A stretch of DNA of 64,000 nt from Pholiota molesta (taxonomy: Eukaryota; Basidiomycota; Agaricomycetes; Agaricales; Strophariaceae): NCBI GenBank assembly GCA_014925825.1, contig JACGCK010000012.1, positions 372,001 through 436,000 on the forward strand, in the 5' to 3' direction. Each line of letters opens with the position of its first letter. Within the stretch, counting starts at the first letter, position 1. The notes under the pieces were generated by a model. It worked only from the letters and a program-made list of their open reading frames with translations, was not told where the DNA came from and ran no database searches. Below are positions 11,579 to 23,346 of the stretch, piece by piece. The position numbers and the translations under genes were made by a program.

Positions 11579-12640
11579 CTATTCCACCGTCATATCCTGT
11601 ACGCTCTGGGGAAATCCGCTGGACCTATCCTCTGTGGGTCTCCCGTTAATGAAACTCGGCGCGATGTCCGTAGCGTCATGCTCGAACGGATACCCGTCGA
11701 ACGCCGAGATGGTTCTTGAAGGTGGCACTTCCGGAAACTGGATTTCAGATGAGCTACTCGATATCCTTGAGAATGCGAATCCCGCGACTTGTAGAATTCC
11801 TTTCATAAGGTGTGTTCAGCGCTATCAGGCGCTTTCCTCTCGACGGAGAAAATGCAGCTCTTGAAGTTTCGGCTTGATTCGATGCCGCCAAATAAAACTC
11901 GGGAGCACGACAAAGGAGCGTGCGGAGCGTCTAAATTGGTGTTTCGGGAGAAGTCCCTGAACTCTTTAGGCTCGAGGAACCGATTGTCGATGCTGCTGGA
12001 GTATGTTTTCTCCGAAAGAGGTTTGCGAAACGACTTGAAAATTTGATCTCCGGATATAGAGCACATAGATTACGAAGCAGAGGTTATGAAGAAGAGGCAT
12101 CCCAAGATGATGGATGCCAATGGAAGTGATGGCTTCATTTCAAAGGTGTGGGACTCGGACTAGGTGAGCCATCCTGCGCACTTGAATTTGATGGAGAATC
12201 AGAACCAGTTGACGAAGATAAAGGTGTTGGCGTAGAGAACGATGATGTTGCAGATCTGGCGGAGGTTGACGATTGAGTAGTGGTGGTAGATATACCAGTG
12301 CTGGAACTGGAGCCTGAGGACGACAAAACGATGGTAGCCGTTTGAACTGCTGTGGATATCTGTGTAACAGTGACTTGTCGAGTGATCACTTTCAATGGGA
12401 GACTTGGAGGAATTGAATCCTTCGGGGATTCGAACCGGAACCAGAACCGCTGCTGTCCTTTCCGTTTCCGAGGGCGTCATTATTGTTGTTGTTGTTGCTG
12501 TTGTCACTGTTGTGGCTATCATCACCCCCACCACTTTGAGTTGTTGGCAATCCAGCACAGGGGCCATATGTTATACGATCAACGAGTAAAACCCAAAAAG
12601 CGAGCCGATTTTCGAAACCGGAATAGGATTCTGGTGGCAT
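11579..12640 (-). CDS. Putative Ser/Thr-rich membrane protein (weak model)
   Basis: Not recognised at family level. Reading right to left on the minus strand there is a Ser/Gly/Asn-rich segment with an (N)6 run (about 12450-12520). Then comes a Ser/Thr-rich stretch (about 12140-12340, TATIVLSSSGSSSSTG type) and a short hydrophobic run near 12070-12110 (LPLASIILGCLFFIT). The tails contain NRFLEPKEFRDFSR (about 11960) and PPSRTISAFDGYPFEHDATD (about 11700). This order (low-complexity ectodomain, membrane helix, cytoplasmic tail) is common in basidiomycete single-pass proteins. The frames do not join without introns or indels; a 44-base intron beginning GTCTCCC near 12400 is one option. No convincing signal peptide or start was found. 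Boundaries are approximate. Confidence 0.35.
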
Positions 12641-14339
12641 AGGTCAATAGCTATTTTCCCAGTATCGAGGAAATGAGCTCACGAAAAATAAAATACCGAT
12701 AAAAAGGCGGTAGGGAAATATCGAATAAGAGGGGAAGAAGTTGCTAGTCCTGTAGCACCGATTCAAGATTGGTATCGATCCTGCTCAATATATATGCTTG
12801 CTTGAGATAATCCAGTAGCTTTTAGTCTCCTCAGAAACCGCTGGCAGGATGGACCATGTTCGCAGCATAACGATTCCGATCCTCCATGGTATGTGTAACG
12901 ATAGCTGAGCGGCATGTTATTGCCATATCAACGCCGTGTCAGGATGGGTGGGTCTACAGCCTCGATGATAAGCATCATAGAGGTTCCGGTTCCCTCAACC
13001 CACAACCTAAACTGATTGAGCAACGTCAAGTATTAAAGTCAGAAGAAATCAATCAGAAACATAAAATAAAGCTTAATCGACAAGGCAGATGAGTCGAGAC
13101 TCAGAGTAGGTAAGCATGAATCGTTTTTTGAGTCTTCAAGAGCCATGGGCAGTTGTGTGAATTGGTATCCATTCAGAAGATCTTGGAAGTTCGCAGAAGA
13201 TGTCAAAGGCTTGAGAAACTTCGACCTCGTCGCGCTTTGTTACTTTCGCTGCTACGGGCAAGCTACAGGGCTGACGGGGTTTAGAAAACTCTTCACACTC
13301 CAACGTCCCATTTCCAATGAAGCTTGCTTCCTTTGCCAAATGAAGAGTTTGAAGCTCATCGACGCATTCTGCATACGATTACTAGTATATGTATAACTCC
13401 GAGTGATCCGAATTCGAAGTACAATAACAAAAAGTAATATGATTCACAACATGCCTACTGGGACTTGACTGGGATTTACAATCGAAAGTCCGAGATACAG
13501 TATAGTGCTAATAATATCATCTGTTTGTGCGTCGGGACCATTGAATACTTCGGACTCATGCAAGTAGAATTGGATGGTGTAGCGTATTGCTTCTTACTGC
13601 ACCGAGGATCCCATGACATGATTCCTTGCCAACAAACCTACGAAAAAGATTAATTAAAGTTTTCAAGAAATAGACCCCGCAAATCATTGTCCCATGATAG
13701 GTGGAGGAAGTATTACGGGAGTATTAGAAACATATTGAAAGCGATATAGATTAATGAAAGGCATACGTCAGGGCTAAATGGGCGCTTAAGCTAGCGTGGC
13801 GCCGAGGTCTATTTGATATTCTATGTGCCAGGCAGCCTTTAATTTACCTACTTAAGTGGTTGGTAAAGATCAGTTGATTGGGTATCAGGCCATATATCAG
13901 GGATGATATTTCGAATGATGAGGTTGGTCTGAGGGTTAATTACTCTGCGCGTAGTTTACGCGGTGCAGTCTCACATCGCGAGTAATGTTGCGGACCTCTT
14001 GCCAAAGTTACGCATACGATTGAGGGGAGATTCCTAGGTAAGTAAATATATATTTGAACCTGGTAAATTGGACTAGAGTAGTATGCGACAATTCAGAATC
14101 GCCGTCATTCGTGAGATTATGAATACGATGGTAGAGACCGGCATGAAGTGAATAAAAAGATGCTGATGGATACAAAGTTGAGTGATGATGCAGGAGTAGA
14201 TTTGAAAGCCGAAAGAATGATGTCTAAGATAACGGGAATCGAAAGAATGAATTAGCAACGCTGGTCCTAATATGATAGAAGGTCGAATATTTTGTGGGAG
14301 GGCATGTCCAAGGAAGAGAAGGGTATCGTTGATGCGTCT
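12641..14339. other. Gene-poor region
   Basis: About 1.7 kb with no supported gene. A 67-codon minus frame at 13136-13339 and a 68-codon plus frame at 12886-13092 have no recognisable domain, signal peptide or conserved splice context. Base composition is AT-rich. The right end should carry the 3' UTR of the flippase gene. Confidence 0.4.
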
Positions 14340-17300
14340 TCAATGCTCCAATTCCTTTGCTTTTGGCCCTTTTTTCCGTCGGAAGCTCTTTGGTACGGAA
14401 AACACATGACCGAGTGTTCCTCTGCGTGTGCGCAATGTTGTTGGTTCCGTCTGAGTGGCAAGGTTGCGACTGCTCTGTCGTCGTTCAGAAAGATTACTTT
14501 GCATTCTTCGCATAGCAACACCGTTCTCCTCTGTTGAGAAATCAAATCCGCGGTGTATCGAGCGCACTCCAGTTGACATATCCGTCCTACTTGCTGATCG
14601 GAAATCCATCGAAGGCCTTGACAGAGATGCAGCGCTTGCCATTCTGCTTTGGCTACGAGAACCTATCGAGACGGTTCGATGTCGCTTGAATGAGGTGAGA
14701 TGTCCCCGCAGATTAGGGTCATGTGCCAGGTCTCTATGTGGGTCTGTTTTATAGAGATATCGCAGGATATCGATATCATCTGGGCTGAAATTAGCCTTGT
14801 AGGCCTTGTAAATGTATCGGGGCAAGAGTGCGAGTAAGATAGTGAGTGGAAGGCACAACCAAAAATAGGCCGATTCAAACAAGTAATGGTTGTTGCCCCA
14901 AATTGGGGTGACGAACCATGAGGGAGAGATAGCATCATAAACGGCCTGAAAACATAGGTCAGAAAATGTCGATCAAATTTGGTCTTGCTCAAAACTTACA
15001 GTGTATGCCCAAACAAGGATAGTGCCGATGAACACAGCAAAAAATACCCAACCTGTCCAAGCGCTAGTGTTGAGGCCATTGTAGAGATTTGCAGCAAATA
15101 CAGCGGCGAAGACCATAGTCTAATCAATGGATAGTAGGTGAATGCGCAACTTATGACAGAAGAATGGCACATACGGTTGAGAATTCATATAATGCAACTT
15201 GCCATCCATCAGTGCGGGATGACGTAGTCACATAGGTGTATAAAATTAGGAAATAGATAATTGCAGACTATCATATTTCTTTAGTATTGAGGTAATGTTC
15301 AAAAAGACCAACATGACTCACTTGTGTGACGCCATCCACCATGTGAACAATAAATTGCCCCATTCCAAACCATTTTCCTTTTCTTCCGTACCAGTAGAGC
15401 TCCGGTACAGACATTAAAACATGGTCATCTTTGAACAGAGTGAGTGAAAATCAAAGAACAATAGATTCTGTAACTTACCCGCAAATCGATCGAATAAACC
15501 GATACCAATAACAGGGGCAATCGTCCAGAAAGAGTTCCAGAACAGAAGATAAGTATACTCGAATACGCTGTTGGGAAATATGGTCAGAAACAAGGTCATA
15601 GAACAAGATTCGTAACACACTAGTTTGAACTCCAAGCGCAATAAATTTGGAACCACCAAAGAACGCCAATGCACACAATATTCTTGTAGAAGAAGTTTAG
15701 AATCCTGGGGAAATGGGCGATATTCAGTAATGCTGACAGGGAATATGCACCGAGCACGAAATAAAAAATGATACTGACATAGTTCCATTACGCGCATAGG
15801 ACCAATGTCCATGTACCAATAACAGTCGCTTGAGGAAGCGGAACTATATCGTGACACACAAAATACATCAGGTTTGGAGTATTGACGATTATGATACATA
15901 TAATTCTCACCTGCGCAATGGCATAATCAGATGAATTGACGGCTTGCAGACCCTCCTCGCCAGAGATACCAACGCCAACATCCGCTGCCTACATGTCAAC
16001 GGGAAAGCGTCAGAATGGACCTTTTGAATTTACAGGAATTCACGCACCTGAATCATACTAACATCGTTCGCACCATCTCCAATTGCCAGCGTCATTGCCC
16101 CAAGGCCATCCTTGACCAACTTGACAATCAAAGCCTTCTGTAATGGCGATACACGACAACATATCACGCCCTCGCAGACCATCGCAAGCTTCAGTAACAG
16201 GTCCTTGTGCTTTTCATCTTCCAGCGCATCTTCCAGCGCACTTCCATCGATGACGAGTACGAAGCCACCCGGACGGTCGCCGTTGTTCTCACCGACAATA
16301 GAAGAAAGACCGGTATCCATTCGGCGTAACGGCCCACCACCGCCGGCATTCGCTTCAGCGTCGGGGTTGGAGATGTTCTCCAGCGGTGAACGCGAGCGCT
16401 GGGCGTTGTGCATATCTATAGCTGAGTTATTCCCGCCGTCCAGAATGCCACTATCTGGGAAGAACTGCTGCGCGGCGTGCACGATTTGGTCATAGACTGC
16501 GCGCCCTGACCGATTTCCTCGAATAACGATGATATTAGAATCCGTGCCAATCAAATTCGTGCTATGGCCAATCGCTGATGTCGCAATGTCAGACATGTTC
16601 TGTGCGGAAGAGAAAGGCACCACGTACCAATAGCTGTCTCCAGTTTATCTCCAGTCGCAACCCAGATCTTGATGCCGGCCAGCTTGAGGTCGGCAATGGT
16701 TTCTGGGACGCCTTCCTGCAACTTATCCTCGATAGCCGTGGCACCGAGTAGCCTCAAATCGTGTTCAAGCTCGTCCGATATAGCTTCAATCTTCGCCTCT
16801 CGGTCGTCCATGGCGATAGTGGCTTCGTGATATCGCTCACTCCACGAGAGATAATCGTCCTCTAAAGGAATTATTTGATTTGCCTTCATCAGAAATAGTA
16901 AGGACGCACCAGAAATAACCTTATATGCCAGAGTCAGTGTCCTCAACCCTTCACTCGCAAATTCATCTAAATGCTTCTCCGTAATTTGTTTAGCTCCTCC
17001 TGAGACCCTTCCTTGAGTCTCTCGAAGATCACATTATCCGCGCCCTTGCTCAGCAGGAACAACCGCCCGTCGTCGGAGTCGAGCTTTCTCAGCACCACAC
17101 TCATCCTCTTTCTCGCACTCGTGAACTCGAGAATATTCAGCAGCTCGTAGCGTTCGAGTGTTCTATCGTCGGCCGCGGCCAAGGACCTTGATGGCCTTGT
17201 GCAGAACCCGTCGCGCTATGTATACCGCTTCTTTGCGAACCAGATGCTGAGCCTAATCCAGACGGCCGTCCTTCCACTTCGTCCTCCGCGGCCGCTTCCA

Positions 17301-20217
17301 CGACACCAGCGCCCTCGAAGGGTGTCTGCAGATACAACACCTCCCTCTCCCGTCCTCGGAACACGAAGCCCATATCCGCAGCAGCCTGCACCAGCGCCGC
17401 CTCGTCTGGGCTTTGTGCCTTGTATTCCACCTCGCCGGTGATAGGGTTGATATTGGTCAGCACGGTATGGCAGAGGCGAGCACGGTAAAGAATCCATTGA
17501 GATGGCGTGCATGCGCCGCGTCTGGCGAATCAGGGTCTGCGTGCACGGCGGCGACGAGATCGCGCGTGAGTTCGGCGTCGCGGAAACGGTGCAAGATCTT
17601 TGGTGGCTTGGTCACAGTACTGATGGGCTGGCGCAATGATGTCCGAGTTGGTGCTGGGTTGGGTCATGTCTGCGTTGGTTGTTTGCCTGCGACATCGCCA
17701 CAGTCGACGAGCCCGAGGAGCGGAACTCTTTGAGAGGGTTCGGCATCCAAATGCTTGCTTTGACCATTATCAATGGCTGCGCTTGAAACATAGGCCGGCG
17801 GTGGGGTAGCTTTTAGCTCTTCCGAGGGCTTTTCGTCGAGTTCATCCAAAATATCTCCGTGATATATCTTTCCGCCAATAGAACATTTCTAAATATCATT
17901 TGGTTCTAGAGCGATATTAATGGACAGCATTCGAGAAAGAAAACTTAAGCTTACTTGTGTCAAAGTACCAGTCTTGTCAGAGAAAATATATTCTATCTGG
18001 CCCAGATCATCCGACAAATTCCAACTGCGTGCGAGGGTCACAGTACCGTTGTGTACCATCTCGTAATCGAAGTAAATGAACGCAGCCTGGCATGTTCGCA
18101 CAAACTCGATAGAGATATATAGGAGATGGGCACGATATTTTGGAACTAGAGAGAGAACGGTCACAACAGATACACAAGACGGAGTCAAATAACGTACGTG
18201 ATGAGCGCAAAGGCAAAGGTAACCAGTCCGTTGATCGAAGGATTGTCGCCGGAACGATTAGCCCAGAATAACCATGGGGCACCTCTTGGATAATCTCGAT
18301 GTTCCAACACAGAATCAACCACGCCGCACGCGATAGCCATCAGTGCCAGGAGGATGAGGTTGACGAATCTTCAAATTCACCATGAACATCAGTCGTCGAA
18401 AGGCGTATTCAAACCACTCACACTTGGGGATTCATCTGCCGTTCGACTTTGCTCCTCTTACTCGGCGTCACACCTGAATTCATCACGATGCGCGTGTCGG
18501 CTCCGCTATACAGCACGACACCGATGACCCATCCTGTATTCCTCAGAACCGTGCCTCGAAGTAACATATTGGACATATCCACTGGAAACGTCTCCTTGCC
18601 AACTTTTACCGCCGCGTTGAGCTTATACATATTCACGTCGGGGCGATCACATTCCACTCTGAACGAGTTGTGCGGGGATGCACAGTCCGCCGCCGAGCGC
18701 AGATGTGTAAGCGCCGGCACCGCGTTACGCGATTTGAGATTCGTCTCGCCGTCCAGATTCTTCGTCTCAACAAACGCAACGTTCTCGTCCTCGAAGTGGA
18801 GCATATTAAATGTCTGCCGGCAACGCCTCATTGTCCATAATCTTGACGAAGTCGCCCACTGCTACGTCCTCCCATGCTTTTTCACCCAGTGTGGGCGGTC
18901 GAAATCGTGCGAGTGGCGGAAGCCAGGGAGACGGTGGTGCCGTTCTTCGAGATCATCGTACTCTGCATGCAGAGGGGGGCCCTGCGGACCCGTCACACCT
19001 GAAAGCTCCTCTCCTGGTGGGTTCGAGTGCTTCACCTTCTTCACGCGTCCATAAGTGCGCATCACGCCTCGCACGAATGTCCTGCTCTTCCGCTGCATGG
19101 CATTCGGGTTGACCCAGTCTCCTCCCCGAGAACCCGTACCAACGAATTGTTGACATGTCGGTCTGACTGATGGCGTTTAATGTCCTCGTATCCGTCCTTC
19201 AAAGCCGTGATCCCGAGGACAATAAGGAGAGGTAGGATGACAAGGCCCGGCGAGATCGTCGAGAACTTGGGAAAGAACTGGAGGATAGCGATCCCGAGAA
19301 AGAATCTAAAGTATAACATTATTAGTATTGGGCTATTTTAGGAACCGACGCAGTCTAGATCAAATAGAGAACATTTTCGGCGTAATGCAAACGTATGAAG
19401 TGACGCAAGAACAAAGGATGCAACATGGCCGAATAAAGTAAATATTGGCGAGCAGCAAACAACGAAGTAGCCCGAATGATCGAAGGAAGTATAAAATTGA
19501 AATGAAGTACATGTCATCGCCCAAAAGTTATAAGCGCCCAGGAATTGGCAGGAATTGCCTAAATATAAAGATGTAAAAGAGATAGCAAACCTCAAACGTT
19601 CGTTCAAGGCAGGATAGAATGGAATGAAGAAATAAGAGACGAGACGGCAAGATTGAACGAATGTAGAGGCCCGAAATAGACGGAGCTAATCGGACAGCTC
19701 GCAGTAGCCGCTAATCATGACTGCAAGAAGGAAAGAAAGCTTCTCTGCGACAGCGAATAGCAGGGTATAGAAAGATGCTGCCTCGACGTTCAAAGGAATG
19801 TATGACGCCAACACAAAAAAGTCATTTCAACCCTGGCGAAAAGCTCGAAATGGCAACGCCACCGCCATCGAATTTACCCTGCATTTCCATGCATGATGCA
19901 ATGCGAGTGGCACGAAGAACACACGAGGAAAAAACCATGCACGCACATATTAGCTATACGTCTGAACTGCTCCAGTAGGTTACGAGGCAAGAAGGTGACG
20001 AGGGTGTACTTGGAGGTGATGACCTGGTTCGTCGGATAGACATGCTCAGGCGCTACTTTTCCGTGCGCATCGTGATAGTCTTCGGGCAGGTTCTCGTTGA
20101 CGAAGACGGTGCGCTGGGTGCCCGGTGGCTTCTTCCGCGCGAAGAGATCCTCACCTTGAAGGCTGCAAATTTGTCATACCAGATCCCAATGCGAGACCGC
20201 TCGTGTGCCGGGGCCAT
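14340..20217 (-). CDS. P4-type phospholipid-translocating ATPase (Dnf1/Dnf2-like flippase)
   Basis: Flips aminophospholipids or phosphatidylcholine from the outer to the inner leaflet of the plasma, Golgi or endosomal membrane, normally with a Cdc50-family subunit. Start [20 protein letters not shown] at 20217. Motifs in order: NQVITSKYT with [10 protein letters not shown] (about 20000); [14 protein letters not shown] (about 19190); [10 protein letters not shown] (about 18740); phosphorylation site DKTGTLTQ (about 17960); [17 protein letters not shown] (about 17400); [14 protein letters not shown] (about 17030); [11 protein letters not shown] (about 16640); [11 protein letters not shown] (about 16050); then membrane helices. 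A basic Ser/Arg-rich tail ends KAKELEH at 14340. The half beyond 16950 needs single-base insertions near 20152, 19125, 18808, 18793, 18121, 17472 and 16984 to follow the family; the C-terminal half (below 16950) is clean. Probably sequence error rather than a pseudogene, but not proven. Confidence 0.9.
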
Positions 20218-20739
20218 GGGTGGATACTCGGCGCCGCCGAGTGAATCAGGCGCCTAGGACGATGGCGATAGTTTTGTGGTGTATGATACAGGAGCAAGAA
20301 GATCGTAAGGGTCGTGGTGAGTCGTGGACGGTCGCTCACGCGTTCATAACCGAGAGATGGAAGAAAGTGGTAAAGGAGGACTAGCAGGATTTCAGTATCG
20401 TCCGCTGACAAAACGAGCAGTACGTATTGCACATGACTCAGGTAATCTGACATCACGAAACGTTTCCACTTTGCCAAGTAACCTGTACTCGTCCTTCCTC
20501 GGCGCTAAAACAGGACACTCGAGTCCATGTTCGCCTGCTTTCTGTTCTAATAATGAGACTTTGATTATGAGAAACACCACACCCGAACAGATGATGTCAG
20601 TACTCATGTGTCCATATGCACATGTCAGCGCTCGGCGCGGCAGAACGGCTCGCACCTGTCATAGCTGCAGTCTAAGAAGTATAAGGTATCATCAATAGTA
20701 GTAGTCAACAAAATATAGAGCGAGCGATCCATCAACGGA
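20218..20739. other. Flippase promoter / septin 3' flank
   Basis: About 520 bases between two minus-strand genes. It should contain the flippase promoter and 5' UTR and the septin 3' UTR. Plus-strand frames at 20324-20698 have no domain. No distinct regulatory motif could be named. Confidence 0.4.
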
Positions 20740-22546
20740 CTAATTCCACAGGCAAGAAATATGGGAGGCGGTGAGAGGAAAACAAGAAAGAGAAGTGACT
20801 AAACGAGCGGAGTGTTTCTTAACAAGAAGAGGGGTATAGGTATCATATTTTGCGTCTTCCACCACACAAGTCCCGCAGTTGTCCATGCGTCTACTGCTGA
20901 GAGCAGCAGGTCGCTGATTGGCACCCTCCTTGAGAGCCAGCAGTTGCTTTGACCGGAACGCCTCGTAATGGATTTGCGCAGTCGTCTCAATAAGATCTTG
21001 CAGGTGTGTCCTACGGAAGAATGTATGTTGTCAGTCGCATGTTCTCTAGGGTCGCAAACGCGACAAGATGGATGCCGGAAAATACAGGAAAGTGACAGAC
21101 CTTGTGAGGAAGTTGCGCAAATGCACAAACTCGCAGTGGTTGGCGTCCTCCACGTTTACAACCCCCCAGCGGTTCTTGCGTCCACGGACAGATTTACCAT
21201 CAATGATCACGTTGTTCTCTGAGCCGACAACGGCGAAAGGAATGATTTGCTGTTACAGATGAGTTGAGAAAGCTCCGAACTGCGGAGAAGGGTAAACTCA
21301 CCCTGATAGACTCATTAAGTTGCACCTCCTCTTCGTCATCCTCATCGGTATCGAAGGGGTACAGACGAATGCTGTTGTAGACCAATTCATCCCTGATCTA
21401 AACAGCGCACGGAAGATCAGCATGTTGAAACCCGGTAAAACTATGTGCTCACCTTGATCTTGAACCTGTCCCTCTCCTCCAATGTCAAGCTGTCGCTCTT
21501 CGCGATAACTGGCACGACGTTGACAACCTCGCTAAGTTTTTTCATCACGATCACGTCAATGGGCCTGAGTGAGTGGCCAGTGGGATTGATGAAGTACAGG
21601 CAGCAGTGGATACGTGTATCTTGAATGTAGCGGTCACGCATGGCGGTCAACTCTTTGCGCAGGTACGCGCTGTGTTGGTCTTTAATATACCTGACGATAG
21701 GATCCCAGCTGGAAAGAGTTACATTAAGGCCCAGACATATCCAAAAATGAAAACAGACATACCATCCTTCGTTGTTGATCTGGTCGCCGTATCCAGGAGT
21801 ATCACAATGTTCAGCCTCAGCTTGACACCGTTCTCGACAATAACTGAACAGGGATGTTACAATCCTTTCGAGCACACGAAAGTAAATGAAATGCTAAGTT
21901 AACGCCCGAAACAGGTAGCTTCGCACGTAAACGAAGCGCGTAATAACCACAAGCTCGCCCCAGCGCAATAGGATCATAATCCATTATATAACCAGAGCAC
22001 TCATCGTCGATGACAACCAGAGAACCAAAAGATGTTCCGAAAAGGGGCACTCACCATGAGAAACTGCCTGGATCTCCGTGGTCTGCCTCACAGGCATGTC
22101 CGACGCGAATCGACCCTTCGAGTCGATCAGGTGGGAAGCGAAGATGGTGTTAATGAGGGTCGACTTTCCCAATCCAGTTTGGCCTATCGTCAGAGAAAAA
22201 AAAGTCAGAAATGCTGCTTTCAAATATTCCCTGCGGCAACTGTGGAAGGAATGATACGCAAAGCATGTCGCTAAGGCGCGCCCAAGCGATTTCTCGCGCT
22301 GAATTGCCTCCTCCACCTTCAAACACGTCATGCATTATCGGTGTCACCCTGTCCTTCCACCACACCAGCTGAGGTAAAATACCGCCAAACCCACAGGCCA
22401 CAACTAGCAAAAATTGAAGGGTACGCTCGAGACTTACCGACAACAATGACATTGAACTGGAATCCACGCTTGAGCAGCTTGTGCTCGATTTGTTGGGTGA
22501 TGCTGTCGAAACCAACGTAGGTCTGGGCACGGATTTCTTCTGACAT
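20740..22546 (-). CDS. CDC10: Septin, Cdc10 type
   Basis: GTP-binding filament protein of the septin ring at septa, bud necks and hyphal branch sites. The N-terminus has [20 protein letters not shown], the Cdc10 signature. G1 motif GQTGLGKST is at about 22170-22190, spliced after VIVVG. G3 is DTPGYGD near 21790. G4-type text is [14 protein letters not shown] at about 21480-21520. The septin unique element includes [25 protein letters not shown] and [19 protein letters not shown]. Six or seven exons; the intron after VVG is long for this window (about 250 bases). One base is missing in the G3 codon run (GTG-ATACTCC near 21803). The last about 50 residues, after ALKEGAN, look unusual for Cdc10 and may reflect an unmodelled intron. 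Stop TAG at 20740. Confidence 0.9.
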
Positions 22547-23346
22547 TTTGGGCGTCGGGAGTGGGTGGGACTAAAAGTAAATATGGAGCTACGTTAGCAC
22601 CAAGTAGCTGAGGAATTGGTCTGGAAAGAGCACGAAAGAATGCAGAGCCCAATAGTATCCAGAAAATACCACAGGGGGCGCGTTCGAAGCAATGCCCAGA
22701 GCTACCACTCCTGTATGAGAGTCGCATCCCGACCACATCACGACCCTCATCTCCGCCTTGAAAAAGTAACTAAAAGCGAGACTCACCAGAAAAACAGGGA
22801 GGAGGACGACGTGGACGACGGTGGCGGGACGGTGACTTGTCAATTCTCGAACGACGGGGAAATTGATGTGGCCAATTTGGCTTGGGACGTCTGTTGCAAA
22901 CAGTTGTAAATAGGGGCTGTGGCGGCTCAGATGTTGGAGGACCAACTTCTTTTCCACGTAACGCCTTGCATCTTAAAAAATTGGAATAGCCCGTAGAAGG
23001 GGTATTGAAAGTTCGCAGGAACGTAAGAAAAAGATATCTCTGTATATGCACCAGAATCTATTTAGACAAGTATCGGACCCTATATTCATGTTGTCTACGC
23101 TGCGTTTTCAAGCTTCTTCGTCTTACATTGCAACCAATTTGCGTCTTTCTTTCCTTGTGTCTTCGCCTTCAAACCTTGGTGAGGAACGATAACATCACGA
23201 CAGTGATTCGGTCGCATACGCACTCCCACGTCCCATACCCACTCGATAAGTGCTTGCAGCGGTTTAAAGTTCAGTTCCCAACCTAGAATAAGCGTAAAAA
23301 GCAAAAACAAAAAAACGACTCAGTATAATTTATTCCAATAACAAGA
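22547..23346. other. Septin upstream region and Aha1 3' flank
   Basis: Holds the septin promoter and 5' UTR (right of 22546) and the 3' UTR of Aha1 near 23350. A 122-codon minus frame (22589-22957) has hydrophobic runs but no recognisable domain and is judged non-coding or leader sequence. No other feature seen. Confidence 0.35.

Noticed and set aside
12418..12445. tRNA-like T-arm (GGTTCGAATCC on the minus strand)
   Set aside because: It lies in a Ser/Gly-rich repeat-like coding stretch, and no acceptor stem, anticodon arm or A box could be placed around it.
13136..13339. 67-codon minus-strand frame as a small secreted cysteine-containing protein
   Set aside because: No signal peptide in frame and no upstream exon with one could be found.
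14340..20217. Calling the flippase a pseudogene because of about seven frame breaks
   Set aside because: All catalytic motifs are intact, the breaks are single missing bases, often in base runs, and the same kind of break affects SKP1, septin and PPAT. Sequence error is more likely.
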